Shown: one piece after another, positions 43,467-45,456 of the stretch
Position numbering within the stretch: the stretch's first letter is position 1
How the letters are laid out: every line of letters starts with the position of its first letter
Assembly: GCA_041584015.1 (NCBI GenBank)
Contig: JBFHES010000004.1
Coordinates: forward strand, 1-45,456
Direction: 5' to 3'
DNA length: 45,456 nucleotides
From: JBFHES01 sp041584015
Lineage (GTDB): Bacteria > Bacteroidota > Bacteroidia > Bacteroidales > M50B96
Translations under genes and position numbers: made by a program
Notes under the pieces: model-generated
Database searches by the model: none
What the model saw: the letters and a program-made list of their open reading frames with translations, nothing else
What the model was told of the DNA's origin: nothing

Positions 43467-45456
43467 ATGTCAGAAAAGAAAAACTTCATTACATGCGATG
43501 GTAACTACGCTGCTGCGTACGTAGCTTACATGTTTAGTGAGGTAGCTTGTATCTACCCGATTACTCCTTCATCAAATATGGCTGAGTATGTAGATGAATG
43601 GGCTGCAGGTGGAAAGAAAAATATGTTCGGAGAAACTGTACATGTTGAAGAGATGCAATCAGAGGGTGGTGCTTCAGGTGCAATGCACGGTGCATTACAA
43701 TCAGGTGCATTAACTTCTACATATACTGCATCGCAGGGACTTTTATTAATGATCCCTAACATGTATAAAATGTCAGGTGAATTATTACCTGCTGTTTTCC
43801 ACGTAAGTGCGCGTAGTTTAGCTGCTCAGGCACTTTCTATTTTCGGCGACCACTCTGATGTTATGTCAGCTCGTCAAACTGGTTTTGCTATGTTAGCAAC
43901 TGGTAGCGTACAGCAGGTTATGGACCTTGCTCCTATTGCTCACCTTGCTTCATTAGAGTCAAGAATTCCTTTCCTACATTTCTTCGATGGATTCCGTACT
44001 TCTCACGAAATTCAAAAAGTAGAAGCTGCTAACGAAACCGAATTGGTTAAATTAGTAGATATGGAAGCTTTAGCTGCTTTCCGTAAGAATGCACTAAACC
44101 CTGATACTCCGGTTACAAGAGGTACTGCACAAAACCCAGATATTTATTTCCAGGCGCGCGAAGCTGCTAACAAATTCTACGATCCAATTCCGGATATGGT
44201 AGAAGAATACATGCAGAAAATTCAGAAAATTACTGGTCGCGAATACCACCCATTCACCTATTATGGTGCTCCTGATGCAGAGAACGTTGTTGTTGCAATG
44301 GCATCGGTTACAGAAACCATTAAAGAGGTTATCGATTGGAAATTAGAGCAAGGACAAAAAGTAGGTATGATTACTTGTCACCTATACCGTCCATTCTCAG
44401 CAAAATATTTCTTCAACGTTTACCCATCAACAGTTAAGAAAATTGCTGTTCTCGATAGAACAAAAGAAATTGGTGCCAATGGTGAGCCATTGTACTTAGA
44501 CGTACGTGACCTATTTTATGATCGCGCTGAGAAGCCAATCATTGTTGGAGGTCGTTACGGTCTTTCTTCAAAAGATACAATTCCTTCACACATCGAAGCT
44601 ATTTTTACAAATCTTGAATTAGATGCACCTAAGAATGGTTTCACAGTAGGTATTAATGATGATGTTAAAAACATCTCACTGCCTATTGGTGCTGATATTT
44701 CAGTTGCCCCTAAAGGCATGTACGAAGCTAAATTTTACGGTTTAGGTTCTGACGGTACCGTTGGTGCAAACAAAAACTCAATCAAAATTATTGGTGATTC
44801 AACCGATAAGTACGCTCAGGCTTACTTTGCATATGATTCAAAAAAATCTGGTGGTATTACTACTTCTCACCTACGTTTTGGCGATCACCCAATTTTATCA
44901 ACCTACCTTGTAAACTATCCTGACTTTGTTGCTTGTCACGTACCTTCTTACTTAGATAAGTACGACATGCTTAAAGGTCTGAAAGATGGTGGTACTTTCT
45001 TATTGAACAGTATTTGGGATGCAGACGAAACTGTAACTCACCTGCCAAATTCTATCAAGAAATACATGGCAGATCACAATATTAAGTTCTACATTATTAA
45101 TGCAACTAAGATTGCTGAAGAAATTGGTTTAGGTAATCGTACCAACACCATTATGCAGTCTGCTTTCTTTAAAGTTGCTGAAGTAATTCCTTACGAAAGT
45201 GCAGTAGCCGAGATGAAAAAGGCAATTGTGAAATCTTACGGAATGAAAGGTGAGAAGATTGTAAGCATGAACAACGCTGCTGTTGATAATGGCGGACAAG
45301 TTGTTGCTGTTGAAGTTAAGGCTGAATGGTCGAAGCTTGGTGCTGATGTAAAAGGTGCAGATCGTACCATCGAAGCTCCTGAATTTATCACAAATGTTGT
45401 TGATCCTATCAATGCATTAAAAGGTGATGATCTTCCGGTAAGTGCATTTAATGGTC
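43467..45456 (+). CDS. nifJ: Pyruvate:ferredoxin (flavodoxin) oxidoreductase, 5' part (3' end outside window)
   Basis: The frame is open from ATG 43467 to the window edge, 663 codons of a family that usually has about 1180. The enzyme oxidises pyruvate and CoA to acetyl-CoA and CO2, using thiamine diphosphate and Fe-S clusters, and reduces ferredoxin. Domain I begins with FITCDGNYAAAYVAYMFSEV and contains YPITPSSNMAEYVDEWAAGG and MQSEGGASGAMHGALQSGA. Domain II has LYRPFSAKYF and AVLDRTKEIGANGEPLYLDV. The gamma-type domain has KFYGLGSDGTVGANKNSIKI near residue 425. The visible part ends before the ferredoxin-like and thiamine-binding domains. The start follows its stop-free leader with a candidate -7 box. 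Confidence 0.95.
   Translation, partial: MSEKKNFITCDGNYAAAYVAYMFSEVACIYPITPSSNMAEYVDEWAAGGKKNMFGETVHVEEMQSEGGASGAMHGALQSGALTSTYTASQGLLLMIPNMYKMSGELLPAVFHVSARSLAAQALSIFGDHSDVMSARQTGFAMLATGSVQQVMDLAPIAHLASLESRIPFLHFFDGFRTSHEIQKVEAANETELVKLVDMEALAAFRKNALNPDTPVTRGTAQNPDIYFQAREAANKFYDPIPDMVEEYMQKIQKITGREYHPFTYYGAPDAENVVVAMASVTETIKEVIDWKLEQGQKVGMITCHLYRPFSAKYFFNVYPSTVKKIAVLDRTKEIGANGEPLYLDVRDLFYDRAEKPIIVGGRYGLSSKDTIPSHIEAIFTNLELDAPKNGFTVGINDDVKNISLPIGADISVAPKGMYEAKFYGLGSDGTVGANKNSIKIIGDSTDKYAQAYFAYDSKKSGGITTSHLRFGDHPILSTYLVNYPDFVACHVPSYLDKYDMLKGLKDGGTFLLNSIWDADETVTHLPNSIKKYMADHNIKFYIINATKIAEEIGLGNRTNTIMQSAFFKVAEVIPYESAVAEMKKAIVKSYGMKGEKIVSMNNAAVDNGGQVVAVEVKAEWSKLGADVKGADRTIEAPEFITNVVDPINALKGDDLPVSAFNG

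Overview
The window is AT-rich, densely coded and clearly from a member of the Bacteroidota. The evidence is several proteins with type IX secretion (T9SS) sorting domains, candidate promoters of the Bacteroidota form (TTG, about 20 nt, TAnnTTTG) with few Shine-Dalgarno sites, a fused CcoNO oxidase subunit, and the adjacent pairs folP-cdaA and DUF1599-DoxX. A high-affinity cbb3 oxidase together with a pyruvate:ferredoxin oxidoreductase suggests a facultative or microaerobic environmental (probably aquatic or sediment) species. Genus-level placement is not possible from this sequence.

Layout. 1-3009 (+): 3' end of surE, a small membrane protein, lpxB and a SpoIID/LytB-domain exported protein. 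3012-4754 (-): cdaA and folP. 4885-7780 (+): DUF1599 protein, BT_3928-like DoxX/MauE protein and an OppB/DppB-type permease. 7944-12567 (+): a T9SS type-B secreted FN3-like protein, a soluble PAS histidine kinase with a Cys cluster, and an SDR/DUF2867 protein. 12603-22326 (-): three tandem paralogous secreted proteins (propeller-like head, PKD-like domain, 4 or 8 Ig-like repeats, T9SS type-A tail). 22587-29297 (+): a TamB-like protein, a DUF4915/TIGR03032 propeller and two tandemly duplicated lipoproteins. 29336-37861 (-): a complete cbb3 oxidase locus, read as ccoS, ccoNO, ccoQ, ccoP, ccoG, ccoH, a SafE-like gene and ccoI. 38409-41849 (-): a LamG protein with 15 Cys-containing repeats of about 50 residues. 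42230-43183 (+): another T9SS type-A protein. 43467-45456 (+): the first 663 codons of the pyruvate:ferredoxin oxidoreductase.

How the parts fit. The cbb3 locus encodes structural subunits (CcoNO, CcoQ, CcoP), the copper exporter CcoI that supplies the active site, and the assembly factors CcoG, CcoH and CcoS. Two strong intercistronic hairpins split it, one after ccoNO and one with a U-tract after ccoP. The five T9SS type-A cargo genes and one type-B cargo gene account for a large share of the window and point to a substantial cell-surface or secreted proteome; no T9SS machinery gene is visible here.

The least expected signal is non-coding. In the 547-bp gap between ccoS and the LamG gene, a consensus promoter (TTG, 21 nt, TATATTTG) is bracketed by a perfect 8-bp dyad and is followed about 70 nt later by a strong intrinsic terminator, with no open reading frame of note between them. 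This looks like an undescribed regulated small RNA. I saw no tRNA, rRNA, CRISPR array, insertion sequence or prophage.
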